This document shows, one piece after another, positions 26,823 to 39,748 of a DNA stretch of 64,000 nt (positions are counted from its first letter, which is position 1; every line of letters starts with the position of its first letter). The notes beneath the pieces are model-generated. The model saw nothing but the letters and a program-made list of their open reading frames with translations, did no database searches and was not told the origin of the DNA. Source of the DNA: Odobenus rosmarus divergens. Lineage: Eukaryota > Chordata > Mammalia > Carnivora > Odobenidae. Location: assembly GCF_000321225.1 (NCBI RefSeq), contig NW_004450285.1:4896321-4960320 (forward strand). The letters are read 5' to 3'. Made by a program: the position numbers and the translations under genes.

Positions 26823-27830
26823 TTTTCTTTTTTTTTAATTGTGTGTAATTGACATGTAACACTATATTAATTTCAGGTGTACAACATAATGGTTTGAAAT
26901 TGGTATACACTGCAAAATGATCACCGTAATAAGTCCACCATCCATCACTATACATAGTTATACAATTTTTTCTTGTGATGAAACTTTTACTCTCTTAGCA
27001 ACTTTCAAATATGCACTATAGTATTATTAAGTATAGTCACCGTGCTGTATATTACATCCCCATGATTTATTTATAACTCGAAGTCTGTACCTTTTAACTT
27101 CCTTCATCCATTTTGCCCACCTCCCACCTCACTTTTCCTTTGGCAACCACTAATCTGTTCTCTGTATCTATGAGCTTGATTTTTTTATTTGTTTTGTTTT
27201 ATTTATTTATTTATTTTGTTTTTTTTTTTTTTTTAGATTCCACATATAAATGAAATCATGGTATTTGTCTTTCTCTGACTTCTTTCATTTAGCACGATGC
27301 CCTCAAGTTCTGTTCATGTGACAGCAAGATTCCATTCTTTTTTATGGCTGAATATATATATACATACATACCACATCTTTTTTATCCATTCATCCATCAG
27401 TGGACTCTTAGACTGTTTCTATATATTGGCTATTGTAAATAATACTGCAGTGAATATAGAGGTGCATACATCTTTTCAAATTAGTGTTTTCATTTTCTTT
27501 GGATAAAGACCCAGATGTGGAATTGCTGGATCATATGGTAGTTCTGTTTTTAATTAAAAACCCCCCAAAACTCCATACTGTTTTCCATGGTGGCTATACC
27601 AATTTACATTCCCACCAGCAGTGCACAGGGGTTCCCTTTTCTCCACATCCTCACCTACCCTGGATATTTCTTCTCTTTTTGGTAACTGCTACTGTAACAA
27701 GTATAAGGTGATACCTCATTGTGGTTTTGATGTGTGTCTTTCCCTGATGATTAGTAATGTTGAGTATCTTTTCATGGGCCATATTGGCCATTTGTATATC
27801 TTCCTTGATTGACATCATGGAAATTTTTCT
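26823..27830 (-). mobile_element. L1 3' part (antisense), 3' UTR plus ORF2 end
   Basis: It begins with the antisense 3' UTR (AATTTCAGGTGTACAACATA, TAAGTATAGTCACCGTGCTG) and continues into the ORF2 end (GGATCATATGGTAGTTCTG, CATTCCCACCAGCAGTGCAC, TAATGTTGAGTATCTTTTC). Several stops make it dead. It is 5'-truncated near 27830. A TTTA/T run at 27180-27235 interrupts it. Confidence 0.85.
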
Positions 27831-28866
27831 TAATGCTAAGCCACACACATTTTCACATTTTCACACTTTTGTTAAAATGGTTTTCCAAAATATCTCTGAA
27901 TAGACTGAGAAGTTATAATGCCTAAGAGAAGACGGTATAATTGATGCATGTATATTGAAAGTGTATCAGTCAGGCCTTAAATGCAATTGATAAAAGTTCC
28001 TTAAAACTTTTAAGTTCTAGCAATATACTTAATTTTAAAAAGCATGTAAGAAAGGGAAACTATGAGCTTAACCAAAGAGAAAATTATTATAAAAACGCTG
28101 TACTCTTCAAAATGCCTCAAAATGATATTACAAGTTCTAAAATTGGCAAAGAAGTCAAGATGACTAATAATGGTTGTGAATAGCAATGCATCCCTGGGAT
28201 GATGTGCATTATTGCTAGTGGCAACACTGTTCAGGAATATTGATTTTGAGTGTGAAGAAGCTTTGACTCAGACTTGAATACTGAGTGTAAAAGAAAAAGT
28301 GACCTATAATTTTGTGTATAAAGCTGTGCTGTTGAATTGGTAAAGAACATTTTGTATGTGTATGCATACACAGCATAGTATTTGGGAATTTGTTATCTCT
28401 CAAAAAACTATCATACCTTTAGTGGTTCATAAAATTAAGTAAATACAGTATTTATACAGTATGTCTACTTTACTTTCCCTCTATTCAAAATGTGAGAAAA
28501 AGGAAACACTGGAGTAGAGAATTTTTGTTGAATTTCATATCCCTGTAATTTCAGATTGTTAATATAAATTAAGTAGTAAAGTGTTTTTCAAGTGCCACTC
28601 ATTCTTTAGGAGCTATTTAAAACTCTGGCCATATCCATTTTCTGTTTTGTGAGCTTTGTGCCTAATGAAGGCAGTCTGTAAATAATAAATGAGAAATCAT
28701 TACAGAATCATAAATTTGGCAGTAAGTGACTGAGCCTTACTGGATCATACTGAAATAGTAGCATTTTTACACAAAAGGGGAGGAAAAAGAAGGGAAAGAA
28801 AATTCTAGAAAATGCATCAGAGGAGAAATCTTTTCTTGTTTTAGCTTTTTTTTTTTTTTTTCCTTA
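27831..28866. other. Unassigned AT-rich DNA
   Basis: No gene or named repeat recognised. Confidence 0.4.
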
Positions 28867-28878
28867 AGAAAAATCCTT

Positions 28879-28994
28879 GGGGCATTTGGTTGCCTTAGTA
28901 AGTGGAGCATGCAACTCTTGATCTCAGGGTTGTAGATTTGAGCCCCATGTTGGGTGTAGAGATTACTTAAAAATAAAATCTTTTAAAAAGAGAG
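28879..28994 (+). mobile_element. CAN-SINE, old short form
   Basis: The head GGGCATTTGGTTGCCTTAG is heavily changed, but GATCTCAGGGTTGTAGATTTG and GTGTAGAGATTACTTAAAAA identify an old CAN-SINE type without the long CT-rich part. AGAAAAATCCTT flanks it (28867-28878 and 28995-29006). Confidence 0.85.
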
Positions 28995-29399
28995 AGAAAA
29001 ATCCTTTTTTTTACTAGCATATTTTAAATCCTCCTTCACAACTTTAAAATAAATGGATAATTCAGTATCAAGTAAGCAGAGCATCTGCTCTGTATTAAGT
29101 GATAGTATCCACTGAGATGGTGCAAAATGAGAAAGGAAAGCCACCGGACGAGAACTTAGGTCTGAAATGAGACTTATAGATATGTTTTATCTAATCATTT
29201 GTAAAAATAGCTTACTAGTATAAAAGGAGGAAGAATTTTCCACATGTTTCTTATATTTTGATAACAGGAATTGAGATTCTGGAGTACATAAAGAGAACAG
29301 TGGTGTGAAAGCACAATCCATACTATTTATAACTGTTTTTGTATGGAGCACCAGGCTTTACCTCAGAAAAGGGGCCAGGACTTACACAGTCTATGTATG

Positions 29400-29665
29400 T
29401 ATATTACATGAGGTACCTAAAGTAGTCAAATCCATAGAGCCAGAAGGTAGAGCAGTGGTTGCCAGAGACGAGGAGCAGGGGGAATGGAGAGTTATTGTTG
29501 AATAGGTACAGAGTTGCAGTTTGGGGGGATGAAGAGAGTTCTGGAGATGTATGGTGGTGATGGTTGCACAACAGTGTGAATGTACTTGCTGTCACTGAAG
29601 TGTACTTTTACCAATGGTTAAAATGGTAACTTTTATCATATATGTTTTGTGATAATAAAAAAGTT
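29400..29665 (+). mobile_element. L1 3' UTR fragment (sense), old
   Basis: TGAGGTACCTAAAGTAGTCA, GGTTGCCAGAGACGAGGAGC, TGGTGGTGATGGTTGCACAA and GGTTAAAATGGTAACTTTTA follow the 3' UTR of mammalian L1M elements, ending AATAAAAAAG. Confidence 0.8.
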
Positions 29666-30926
29666 TTTAAAATGGGGTATGTGTGCTTCTGGGGGCATAC
29701 AAAATCTTTCTAAAGGGTACATAGCACCAGTTGTATTTAAGGGAATACTATTTTCAGTCTTCAACCTCTGTATGTTCTCTTTTCTAGAATAGATCTGCCT
29801 TGGAGCATTCTTATGAAAAGACTAGTCAACTTGCTACCTCTACCATCACAATCACTGTTCCCACATTAGAGAGAAGACATCTGTCACCCTCCTTGAATAT
29901 TGTTATGGTGCAAAATCCAAAGGGCACCAAACCAAAATAAAATTCAAAATATTAAAGGACAAAAGTTCCTTTAATTAAGGTACAATAAGCCCTTAGTAGG
30001 GATTATTTGTCTTTTCCTTCCTATTTCTTTCAAAAATGTATATGAAGTTTCAATTATACCAGATTAGTCCTAGACATAAACAGTATAATACAGTGACTAC
30101 AGTTAAAAACACTGTATGCATATTTAAAATTTTGCTAAGGCCTCCACCTTGCACCATTTTCTATCCTATCTCACTTTATCTTTATATGAGTTATCACTGA
30201 CAAAAGTAATTTTTTACTCCTTCCAGTAGAATATAAACTATTTGCTCTTTGCTTTATTCCTGGCACCTGTTATATAGTAGCTGCACAGAATATATGTGTT
30301 TAATGAATGAATAAGGGGAAAAACAGAAGGAAGGAAAGAAAAATAAGAAGAGAATGAAATAAAAACTTAAAAAGAGAAAGAAGGAGAAAGGAAGAAAATG
30401 GATTTACTTTCCCTTTACATATAAACACTGAAAGATATGAAAGCATATCTGAGAGCTTCAATTTGGTGTTGTATACTTTCTAGAAGTTCTGAGGTTCACT
30501 TTTACTTTTATCCAGCTGTATAAATGTACAGTCATGTTGCAGAATTCAAAATCACGCTGCACTATTTCATATCTGAAATCTCCAGCTTGCTTTTCCCTTC
30601 CTCATCGTTTTTCTTTTTCACTAGAAAGTCTGCCCCCACTGAAACCTTAAATCATGAGGGCTTGTGTGCATCATTCCTCCTGGAACTATTCAAAACCTCC
30701 AAGAATCCTACTGATTACTCTGGTTCTCCATGGTCACACTGTCCCCGCTCCCTTGCAGCACATACACGCTGTAGCTCTTCAACTGTTACTGCATTCCATG
30801 CTGTTCTTAGTGATTTGTTTGCTAACTGTTTCATGTAAGTTGTTCTTAATTCCCAAAATATTTGAGAGAGCTGCGCAGAGAACTAGCTTTCCATTTCTCA
30901 CACATGGGTCACGTAACAGATTAAAC
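29666..30926. other. Unassigned DNA
   Basis: A purine-rich run (GAAGGAAAGAAAAATAAGAA type) lies at 30315-30400. A weak L2-like end (CTGGCACCTGTTATATAGTAG) lies at about 30185-30315. No gene. Confidence 0.4.
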
Positions 30927-30939
30927 TAAAGACATGACC

Positions 30940-31141
30940 CGGGTGCCTGGGTGGCTCAGTCGGTTGAGCAACTGCCTTCGGCTCAGGTCATGATCCGGGA
31001 GTCCCGGGATCGAGTCCCACATCGGGCTCCCTGCTCAGCGGGGAGTCCGCTTCTCCCTCTGACCCTCTTCCCTCTCGTGCTCTCTATCTCTCATTCTCTC
31101 TCTCTCAAATAAATAAATAAAAATCTTTAAAAAAAAAAAAA
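30940..31141 (+). mobile_element. CAN-SINE, young
   Basis: A full copy flanked by TAAAGACATGACC (30927-30939 and 31142-31154, perfect). By eye it differs from the copy at 14103-14300 at only a handful of body positions, so both likely came from the same source subfamily. Confidence 0.96.
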
Positions 31142-31154
31142 TAAAGACATGACC

Positions 31155-31671
31155 TGTTTTATTCCTGCATTCAAGGGAACTTACTTCAAAACTTCTGCCC
31201 CAACATCCAATGTTTTCAGTTTCACCCTCTCCACCAAATATTATCTTTGGTCCTCAATCCTGTATTACTCAACACCATTCATCAGTCTCTCCCAGTATCT
31301 CTCTCAGTTGGTTTACCTATGGTTGCAGCGGTATGATTTATGTTTGATTTATCCAGGGTCTGTATCCAGTGCTTACACTGTTTCTTCTTTTTTCTACTAA
31401 TACACCTTGTGTATGTAATGAAACAATGCATCCCTCAGTTCAACAACTTTATTCATGATTATGCTTATGTCTGCTCTTAGTCTTCAATACATATTTATTG
31501 ATTAATCACTATGTACAAGACACCATACTCAGCGTCTCATTCACTGGGGTGCCCACAGTTTGAGGATAATGGGGTTCTATAATATGGAATAGCTGTCTCT
31601 CAGTAAAGATCATTGCATGGAAGATAGTAGATATCTCAGAACTGACTGCTAAAGGAAAGAAACTGATACCA
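31155..31671. other. Unassigned DNA
   Basis: No gene. ACATATTTATTGATTAATCAC near 31490 may be a worn L2/MIR end. Confidence 0.35.
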
Positions 31672-31683
31672 GAAAACCTTTCT

Positions 31684-31877
31684 TTTTTTTTAAAGATTTT
31701 ATTTATTTGAGAGAGAGAGAATGAGAGATAGAGAGCATGAGAGGGAAGAGAGTCAGAGGGAGAAGCAGACTCCCTGCTGAGCAGGGAGCCCGATGTGGGA
31801 CTCGATCCTGGGACTCCAGGATCATGACCTGAGCCGAAGGCAGTCGCTTAACCAACTGAGCCACCCAGGCGCCCCCT
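31684..31877 (-). mobile_element. CAN-SINE
   Basis: A full minus-strand copy of the subtype with CATTCTCTCTCTCTCAAAT, flanked by GAAAACCTTTCT (31672-31683 and 31878-31889, perfect). Confidence 0.96.
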
Positions 31878-32408
31878 GAAAACCTTTCTGATGGAGAGGT
31901 GCCTTCTCCAAGCCTGTAAATAAAGTGGCCATAATAGTCCTGCTAGCTCCTCAGTCCCAGGCCTTCCTCTGTTAACAGTCTATACAAGCATAGTTATATA
32001 AAACCAGAGGAATTGCTGAAGGCAGATGTCATAGAGGGGATGGAGTTTATGGTAACGGGCAAATCTCTCACTCCACTTGTAGGGATCTAACGGACATACT
32101 GTCTGAGGTGCAGACAAGAAGGGGAAACTGGCATCTCATTCCTCATTTGGATGTCCTCTGTCATTTTAGGCCGTAGTTTACCTGCTCTTAATTGGTTGTC
32201 TTCTCAGTAGGTAGACAAGCAAAGGGAAAAAGTCAGCAACTACATGTAATTAAAGTTCTTAGTTGGACTAGATTAGTTTGGTTAAGTACCTGAAAGTGAC
32301 GCGAAACCAGTGAGATTTTCTTATGATACTATTACAAGGAAAAAAAAAAAGACAAGGCATAACATAGTTGAAGATAGTGGTTGGAAAGAAATTTTAAAAA
32401 ATAAATTT

Positions 32409-32543
32409 TAGGGATGCCTGGGTGGCTCAGTCGGGTTAAGCATCTGCCTCTGGCTTAGGTCATGATCTCAGGGTCATGAGATGGAGCCCTGCATCGGCTG
32501 CTTAAGATTCTCTCTCTCCCTCTTTTCTGCCCCTCCCCCCCAA
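32409..32543 (+). mobile_element. CAN-SINE, 3'-truncated, older
   Basis: Head GGATGCCTGGGTGGCTCAG and GGTCATGATCTCAGGGTCAT are clear, then a short CT-rich part ends at a C run without the usual AATAAA tail. No clear duplication. Confidence 0.85.
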
Positions 32544-33070
32544 AAGAACTCAAAATATAAGCATATGACTTCTAGTGATGACTGCTGATATTCCTCTGTA
32601 ATTTGCAGAACAGGAGGAATTTTGATCGGCCCAGATTTTGGAAGGGGAGAAATCTAGATAGCAGTATGATTGGAGAGAAGAACAATTTTATTTGAGCAAG
32701 TTGGTCATGTGGTTAGCAGTGGAAGATAATTAGGTCAGCCATGAGATGGGTGGGGCCTCAGGGAACTCTTGGAGTGAGATGTTACCAATAAATGGTTTCA
32801 GTATAGCAGATGTCAATGATTACTGATCATTAACTTCAAACTTCACTTATAACAAAAACTATATAAGCTATGTTATATCTTTTAAATTAGTTGTGTCAGC
32901 TGAATTTTAGGAATGTTGATAGTTTGTTCCAGATATTTTAAACTAAATCCTGAATAAACACATAAGAACAGTACTTACCTCCTGACATTTGAAAAATCTG
33001 TTTTCTAAATCTTTTGTTCTCTTTCACTAAGCCAGTCACCTTAACTTTAGTTCTATTTTCTTACGCTCAA
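32544..33070. other. Unassigned DNA
   Basis: No gene or named repeat recognised. Confidence 0.35.
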
Positions 33071-33086
33071 AATGATAAGTAATGTT

Positions 33087-33292
33087 GGGGCACCTGAGTG
33101 GCTCAGTTGGTTAAGCGTCTGCCTCCGGCTCAGATCATGATCCCAGGGTCCTGGGATCGAGCCCCGCGTCGGGCTCCCTTCTGAGTGGAGACCTGCTTCT
33201 CCCTCTCCCTCTGCCTGCCGCTCTGCCTACTTGTGCTCTCTCTATCTCGATGTCAAATAAATAAATAAAATCTTCAATAAAAAAATAAAATA
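33087..33292 (+). mobile_element. CAN-SINE
   Basis: A full copy with an AATAAATAAAATCTTCAATA tail. The 16-bp duplication AATGATAAGTAATGTT is perfect (33071-33086 and 33293-33308). Confidence 0.96.
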
Positions 33293-33540
33293 AATGATAA
33301 GTAATGTTTTATGAGGCTGATAAGCCTACTCCTAAATAATTATTCAATTCAAGAAGTATGAAAATTCTGCTGCATTTCAAATGAACTAATCAGGAATTAG
33401 TAAAATAACATCAAGAACTCGGAAGGGGAAAACAAAACATTCTCATTTACTGTTAGGTAACTTAACTTGACCTTTGCTTAAATACATAGATTTGCACCTC
33501 ATCCTTCATTTTACGTTTATTTGCCATTTCCTTTAAAGCA

Positions 33541-33713
33541 GGGGTTCTTAACACTAGATGCATATTACAATAACCTGGACAGATTTTTTAATTTATCAGT
33601 GCTGAGGGCCCACCTGCAGAGATTCTGCTTTAATTGTTCTGGGCTGGAGCATGCGTATCATTTGTTTCCAGAACTTCCCAGGTGATGTTAATGTGGAGTT
33701 ACACCTGAGAGCA
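33541..33713. mobile_element. MER5-like (hAT-Charlie) fossil
   Basis: GGGGTTCTTAACACTAGATGC...AATAACCTGGACAG at one end and CCAGGTGATGTTAATGTGGAG at the other form the inverted ends typical of MER5A, with GCAGAGATTCTGCTTTAATTG inside. Confidence 0.65.
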
Positions 33714-34361
33714 ATTTCTCTAAGGTTTCCTTCAGCTCTTCCAGAAATGGTGAGTTACTCTGTTTTTTGGGGGTCTCATAGATCTATTCGCAATTCTGAT
33801 AGCATTTGTCATGCAGTATTGTAATATATCTGTTTATGCATCAGTCCTCTGGATCTGGATCTGAGAAAGTCTAAAAAGTAGAAGCTCCTTATTAAGTATC
33901 CAGCATCTACCAGTATCTGAGGTGATTGGGACAGCGGTTACTAACTTTTTGTGGGTGGTTCAACTCTATGCAGTTATTTTAAAACATACCTCAGGAAAAG
34001 CAAAGAGGCAACTTGTGGCAGGAATCCTAAGCTAGGGTCCTTTTCCAAAGGTCTAGGCTACAGGTGTGAGCAGGGTTGTCAAACTGTAAAATGCCTAGGC
34101 AGCAACTCAAAATAGATGAATTCTCATCATGCCTATCAGTGAACGAGCATCAAAAGATGTGCTGTGTAGATGCTCATGTGAGGTAATCGATAAAGATGGG
34201 TGCAAATGTTAAGGGAATAATGGTATAGACTGGTTCTGGGAGAAGACAATTTTAGGTAGAAAAATACTTGATTATGATTCCTTCAATACTTCTGCTTTTT
34301 AACTTATTCCAATTTGCCACACAAATATAAGAACATTAGCCTTACAGTTTATTTTCTTTAT
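33714..34361. other. Unassigned DNA
   Basis: No gene or named repeat recognised. Confidence 0.35.
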
Positions 34362-34378
34362 AAAAGTAAGGGGATTAT

Positions 34379-34584
34379 GGGGCACCTGGGTGCTCAATCA
34401 GGCGTCTGACTCTCAATTTTGGCTCAGGTCATGATCTCAGGGTCGTGGGATCTAGCCCCTCAACGGGCTCCATGCTCAGAAGGAGTCTGCTGGAGATTCT
34501 CTCCCTCCCTTTCCCTCTGCCCACACCTGCCCAACACGCACGTGTGCTCTCTCTCATAAATAAATAAGTAAATCTTAAAAAAAA
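34379..34584 (+). mobile_element. CAN-SINE, older
   Basis: Head GGGGCACCTGGGTGCTCAATC has small deletions; the body has GGAGTCTGCTGGAGATTCTC, an older subtype feature. AAAAGTAAGGGGATTAT (34362-34378) and AAAAGTAAAGCGATTAT (34585-34601) flank it. Confidence 0.94.
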
Positions 34585-34601
34585 AAAAGTAAAGCGATTA
34601 T

Positions 34602-35626
34602 ATCACCAAATTAAATTATGCCCTAAAGGAAGTACTAACATGCATTCAGACACCTGGTTAACTTTCTCTTCTCAATTAAATGCTATTTTTGGAAAGTTAA
34701 TCTCATTTTAAGTATCAGTTGATAGGCTTTAAACTCTTACGTATGCTAAGGATAAAGGCAAGCTAATTGCAGATTAACAGCATTTTAAAACAAATAAAGA
34801 AGTATTAAGTGGTTTGTGTACATTTTAGAAAATCCAGAAAATAAATGTACTCATCACTCGAAATGAGAGAACAAAGCTTCTCCTTGCCTCTCATGGAAGA
34901 GTGACAAAACTCAGTGGTCTCAGTCCATGTGGAAGAGGGCTATTGGTCAGAACAGACTAGAAATGAGGGTCAGTTCTTCCCATGAGACTGAAGAAGAGGC
35001 ACATTGGTACCCAAACTCCACATTTTATCATCTGAGAAATGTTTTTCCATGCCTCTGGTACCTGGTTGGCAGTCTGTTTCTTACCATTTAATCAGAACTG
35101 CCTAAATCTCAAGACATTGGGCCTTGTTGTATCTTAACACACTATGAGCTAGAAAAGCGTCAAAAGAAATCAATATTGCTATAAATATTTCTCTCATATA
35201 ATTTCATATTTTATAAACATGTGTTGTGAAAATGGAAGAACGAACGTGTAATCAATCCAATGTACTACACCTTTCTTATAGGTCCTATGTGTGCAAGGTT
35301 CTATTTACTGAGAGGTAGAAGATAATTGAAACACAGTCCTCAGGAACTAATATCATCAGGAAATGTCAGAACAAGGGGATGATCTGCAGGACTTCACAGG
35401 AAACTCCAAAATAACCCCAGAAAAATTAAGTTTTAGGAAAGTAGAGACACCGGAGTGGACTCTAAAGCATGTATTTTCGGGATGATGGCAAATCCCATCC
35501 CTGCAAATTCTGGGATGATAGGACAGGAGCTGAATGACACAGATGCTCAGTTTCTCTCTGTCCTTGAGATCAGTGGGCAGAACCCCCTCCAAAACAGAAC
35601 TGTGCTTTTAAATTCTGGGACAGAAC
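34602..35626. other. Unassigned DNA
   Basis: No gene or named repeat recognised. Confidence 0.35.
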
Positions 35627-35775
35627 AATTTGCATTTCAATCACCCGAGGTGCTTGTTAACATGAAGATTCATGGACCTTGCACATTGAATTAGAGTCTC
35701 CAGCAGCAGAACTCTGGAATCAGCATTTTAACTGCTCCCTGGGAAGTTCTTCTGTATGTTAAACTTGAGAACTTT
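35627..35775. mobile_element. MER5-like (hAT-Charlie) fossil
   Basis: AATTTGCATTTCAATCACCC...GGTGCTTGTTAACATGAAG and AATCAGCATTTTAACTGCTC follow the MER5A pattern. Confidence 0.6.
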
Positions 35776-36139
35776 CCTCCTAATGTGGAGTGGCAGATAA
35801 GACTTTGGAAGAGAAACTAGGAGTTCTGGATTGTAATAGCAGTTCATCTAATAACTAGATATCCTGCAAGACCAATTCTGTGTTGTATTTGTTTTTGTAT
35901 TCCCATTACTGCTTGCAAAAAAGGGTTCAGTAATGTTTATGGAGCTTAAATTAATCAAATACCGGTTAAATCATTTAACGGTTAGATTTCAGTTTCTTCA
36001 TCTATAATTTGGCTGTTCTGGACTAGATGATTTTAACACATTTTTGAGCTCTAACAGTCCATGATTCTAGGTCTCTCTGTAGAGAAGGGGGGGTAGATTC
36101 AGCTTCAAATCAAATAGCTATCTCTTGTTTCTGACACCA

Positions 36140-36499
36140 TGTCTTACCTGATTGGGCTGCTGTAACAAAGTATCAGAGACCAAGTAGCTTATAAACAACA
36201 GACATTTCTTTCTAGAGACTAAACATCCAAGATCAGGGTGCTAGCTTGATCAGGTTCTGGTGAAGACCTCTTCCACATTGCAGATTGCTCACTTCTTGCT
36301 GGTCTTTACATGGTGGGAGGGGCAAACGAGCTCTCTGGTCTCTCTTTTACAAAGGCACTAAGTTCATTCATGAGGGCTCTCATTTATCTGGCCTCATGAC
36401 CCAATCGCCTCCTAAGGGCTCCACCTCCTAATACCATCATCTTAGGGGTTAGGTTTCAACATATGAATTTGGGGGGACACAAACATTCAGACCATAGCA
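36140..36499 (-). mobile_element. MaLR solo LTR, MLT1A-like
   Basis: In reverse complement it starts TGCTATGGTCTGAATGTTTG, has CATATGTTGAAACCTAACCC, and ends CAGCAGCCCAATCAGG...GACA, the ERVL-MaLR pattern. The TG...CA ends fit 36140 and 36499. No clear 5-bp duplication. Confidence 0.8.
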
Positions 36500-36599
36500 T
36501 ACAGCTTTGAGAATCCTGAACCTTCCCTTCCCCTGATATGTATCCTCTGGATTATGGGGACCTCAGGGGAATTGTATTGGACTCACAGCAAAGAAATCT

Positions 36600-37090
36600 A
36601 AAGAGTAAGAGAACATGACCAGTTGGCTGGTTTAAAGAGCAGCATGTAGACGTTTATTGCATCAGAGCTCACCTACATATACAACTTATAGTGAGGGAAA
36701 GAATGCCTGAGGGCTTCTACAGGGATTGGGTCAGCTCCTATCTGAGCAGTTCCTCTAATGGTGCAGGTAGTCATTAGCAGGAAAAAGTTGGAGATGGATC
36801 AGGGATTCCCTACAAGAAAAGCAAATCAGCTTTAAACCCCTGCCAAGCAAGCCAAGAGTCACAAAGTTAAGTCACCATGACAGTACCTAGCAAGTAAGAC
36901 TTACGTGGCCCTTCCCATCTCTTCCAGCTAGCAAGGCCCCAGTCGTAGGCTAGTGGTGGGAAACAGAAGAACACCCATACCTCCCTACCCATTCCAGGCA
37001 CCTGCCTAAAGCAATCCCCAGCTAGAGGAGGGGAGCAGATTTACCTCTGCACGGAGTTGGAAATTTTAACTATTACATCAAAATAGATGT
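36600..37090 (-). mobile_element. Probable solo LTR
   Basis: In reverse complement, GATGCAATAAACGTCTAC (poly(A) signal) is followed by a short U5 (TGCTCTTTAAACCAGCC), with a less AT-rich, evenly worded upstream part. Family not recognised. Confidence 0.45.
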
Positions 37091-38022
37091 TTTAGTTACT
37101 AAAGTTAGATTGTTTTAGGGATTAAAGAGACTAGAGGATTTACCCTGGATTGAACCTACAAAGATATGTTGAATATTAGTAAGTGAAGAGAATTCTTCCT
37201 GGTCTTTGGGTGAAAAAAGGTGTGCATGACATTGCCTCCAACCTTAGTGAGATTTTACTTTATATCTGGAGGATAATATGTCAGTAATATATTTCAAGAT
37301 ATAATAACATAAATATAATTCATATAAAGCTATTTATGAATCTTAACTGGAAAGATTTGGCATTTTCATACAGCAAGGGTATTATCAAGGTTTCTTGAAG
37401 AATGGTAGTTTTTTTTCTTTAAACAGGGAAGCCAAAAATAACAGCTCGATGGAAATGGCAGACTAGTAAAATATAGGGTATTTAGAAAGAGAGAACTGGA
37501 TGGTATGGAATAGGGTATGGTGGATAGAAGAATGTCAAAAAACAGTATCTTGGGAAGGTATTTGTGAATAAGAACATAAACGTTTTTAAATAAAAAAAGG
37601 CTTGGACTGAACCTACTGCAAGTAAAATACCATTTTTGAAGTCAAAGTGAGCGAAAATATGATTTTATGAGGTTGTAAACATTTGCATTTCACAAAAATG
37701 CAGAATATGCATTTTATAAGCAAAATATGTACTATATTTATAGTCTAAATTATTAACTGAATTCTAGAAAATATTAGAATTCAAGTGTCCCTGTGTTTAC
37801 ATTAAACGAATGCCAATGAAATGCTGGTCCCTTTTGGAAAGAGTGTTATAAATGAAAGGGAAATATTAATTATCTTTGGAACCAAATTGTTGGCCATCTG
37901 TGTAAGGAAAATTGTGAGTCTGAGAGCTGTATTTCAAGAAAAACTTTATGAAACTGGAGATTTAGAGAGCCAAAAATAGCATATTTGGGGTGATGGTAAT
38001 GTATCCTATCAGGAGAGACTAA
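37091..38022. other. Unassigned AT-rich DNA
   Basis: No gene or named repeat recognised. Confidence 0.35.
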
Positions 38023-38381
38023 TGTTGACCTTAAAAAAACAAGAGAGCCAGTTACTCCACCAGCAAACTTCATTCATTCAGGCAGAGCAGAGGAATTGCA
38101 ATTTGGGGCAAGCAAACTATGGTGAACCATAAGCAAGTCTGGAGAAGAGGCCATAGGGGAAAGGAGGAAGCTGGGAGAGGCTTTTTCACTGAGTTCTCAT
38201 TGGCTGGGCTATTGCTAGGTAAGAAATTCTTCCTTCTTCCTGCCAGCGTATGTAAAGTAAGCTTCTTCCTGTTGGGGCATGTGAGGTATGCTTCTTACCA
38301 TGAGCGATACCTGTGCAAGAGCTGCTCCTTCAGAGCTTCCCAGCTCCATTTTAAATGAGGTTTCCTTGATTTATTTTAACA
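38023..38381 (-). mobile_element. Solo LTR, member of a local three-copy family
   Basis: In reverse complement it starts TGTTAAAATAAATCAAGG, then CATTTAAAATGGAGCTGGGA. Near its other end is GCAGAGGAATTGCAATTTGG, shared with the element at 40810-41255. It resembles an old ERV LTR; class uncertain. Confidence 0.5.
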
Positions 38382-38454
38382 ATAAATAGGTTAGAAATTT
38401 TTAGTCTGGAAATTTAAAAAGTAAAAGAATAAATTAAAAAATTTAAAAAAAGTA

Positions 38455-38623
38455 GGGCGCCTGGGTGGCTCAGTTGGTTGGGCGACTGCCTTCGGCTCAG
38501 GTCATGATCCTGGAGTCCCGGGATCGAGTCCCGCATCGGGCTCCCTGCTCGGCAGGGAGTCTGCTTCTCCCTCTGACCCAACTCTCTCTCTCTCTCTATC
38601 TCATTCTCTCAAATAAAAAAAAA
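38455..38623 (+). mobile_element. CAN-SINE
   Basis: A copy with a shortened CT-rich part (GACCCAACTCTCTCTC). The A/T-rich word AATTTAAAAAAAGTA occurs at both edges (near 38440-38454 and 38627-38641). Confidence 0.93.
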
Positions 38624-38641
38624 AAAAATTTAAAAAAAGTA

Positions 38642-39059
38642 AATGATAGCAAAACCCATTATGAATGACCCCCTTTGTGGCATTTCTCACTTATATATGA
38701 ATGAACACTAGTTAAAATGAACACTGAAATGGATAAAGGAGATGAAAATTTGCAAAATGTCATGCAAATGGTTATGAACTCATATGTTTAGTACCATATG
38801 ATATAGGTGTAAAATAGGGTTTTTTGGGGAAATAATTTACTAGCAGAGAAGTAGCAAAGCACACCCATTTTTCTGAGCTTTTCATGCCGCATCACTATAC
38901 AGGGCAGAGGTGGGCTGCATGCAGGGTGACTACAGTCCCGGTAGAGGGCGCACTGGTTCATAAGGATCTATACATTTATAGGTACAGCAGAGAGGAGCAC
39001 GAAGTGGTCTTTTAGAAAGGAAAAGCTCCAGATCACACAAAGTAGAGTCAAACAGTCAA
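38642..39059. other. Unassigned DNA
   Basis: No gene or named repeat recognised. Confidence 0.35.
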
Positions 39060-39245
39060 AGTAGAGTATTCTTTGAAACTGGACAGCTTTGGGTTTTATG
39101 TTCGTTTTGCTATCATGGACAAATTGCTTCACCTTCCTCAAGCTCATTTTTCTCATCTTTACAGTAGGTTTGTATAACATCTGACATACCTGCTAACTTA
39201 GAATACAGTGTCTATAAAATGCATGGCACTGGTGAACACCCACTA
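39060..39245 (+). mobile_element. MIR-like SINE, ancient
   Basis: ACAGCTTTGGGTTTTATGTTC, ATGGACAAATTGCTTCACCTT and CATTTTTCTCATCTTTACAG match the MIR order (TGGGCAAGT...CCTCAGTTTCCTCATCTGTAA). Confidence 0.6.
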
Positions 39246-39748
39246 CATGAAAGATTTTATTAATATGACATTTCCTTGAAATATATTTTCCTAGTTTATA
39301 AAAACTAGGGGATACTTTATAAAGCTTGAAATATATACATTTAAAAACAAATATGAAACAATGATATTACACAAACTAGATGGAATAAGCTGAAAATGTA
39401 GTTCCTCAAAACTGAATAGGTTTACAGAGAAGAGGTTCATAGTGGACTCATAGTAAAATACAAAAAAAAAAAAAAAAAAAATTCAAAACATGTGTCCGTG
39501 CTTGAATATTGCTAAAAACCTTTTGGTCTTCTGGAGCACATTCTTTTTATAGCATCAGCTAACAAAGAAAATACCAAACCAGTTGTCCTTTTGTATTTTT
39601 ATAAATATAATAAAATATAAGATTATCCAACAGTTAATACCACTTCAATGAAAAAGTAAAAGTCTTGGCTCCTCTGGCCCCTTCCCCTACCTCCATTCTC
39701 GATAATCACTCTGGATAGATTTTGACAAATATTTATCTTTTCTTTTTT

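Noticed and set aside
27540..27830. Short plus-strand ORFs in the L1 region
   Set aside because: Antisense of decayed L1 ORF2.
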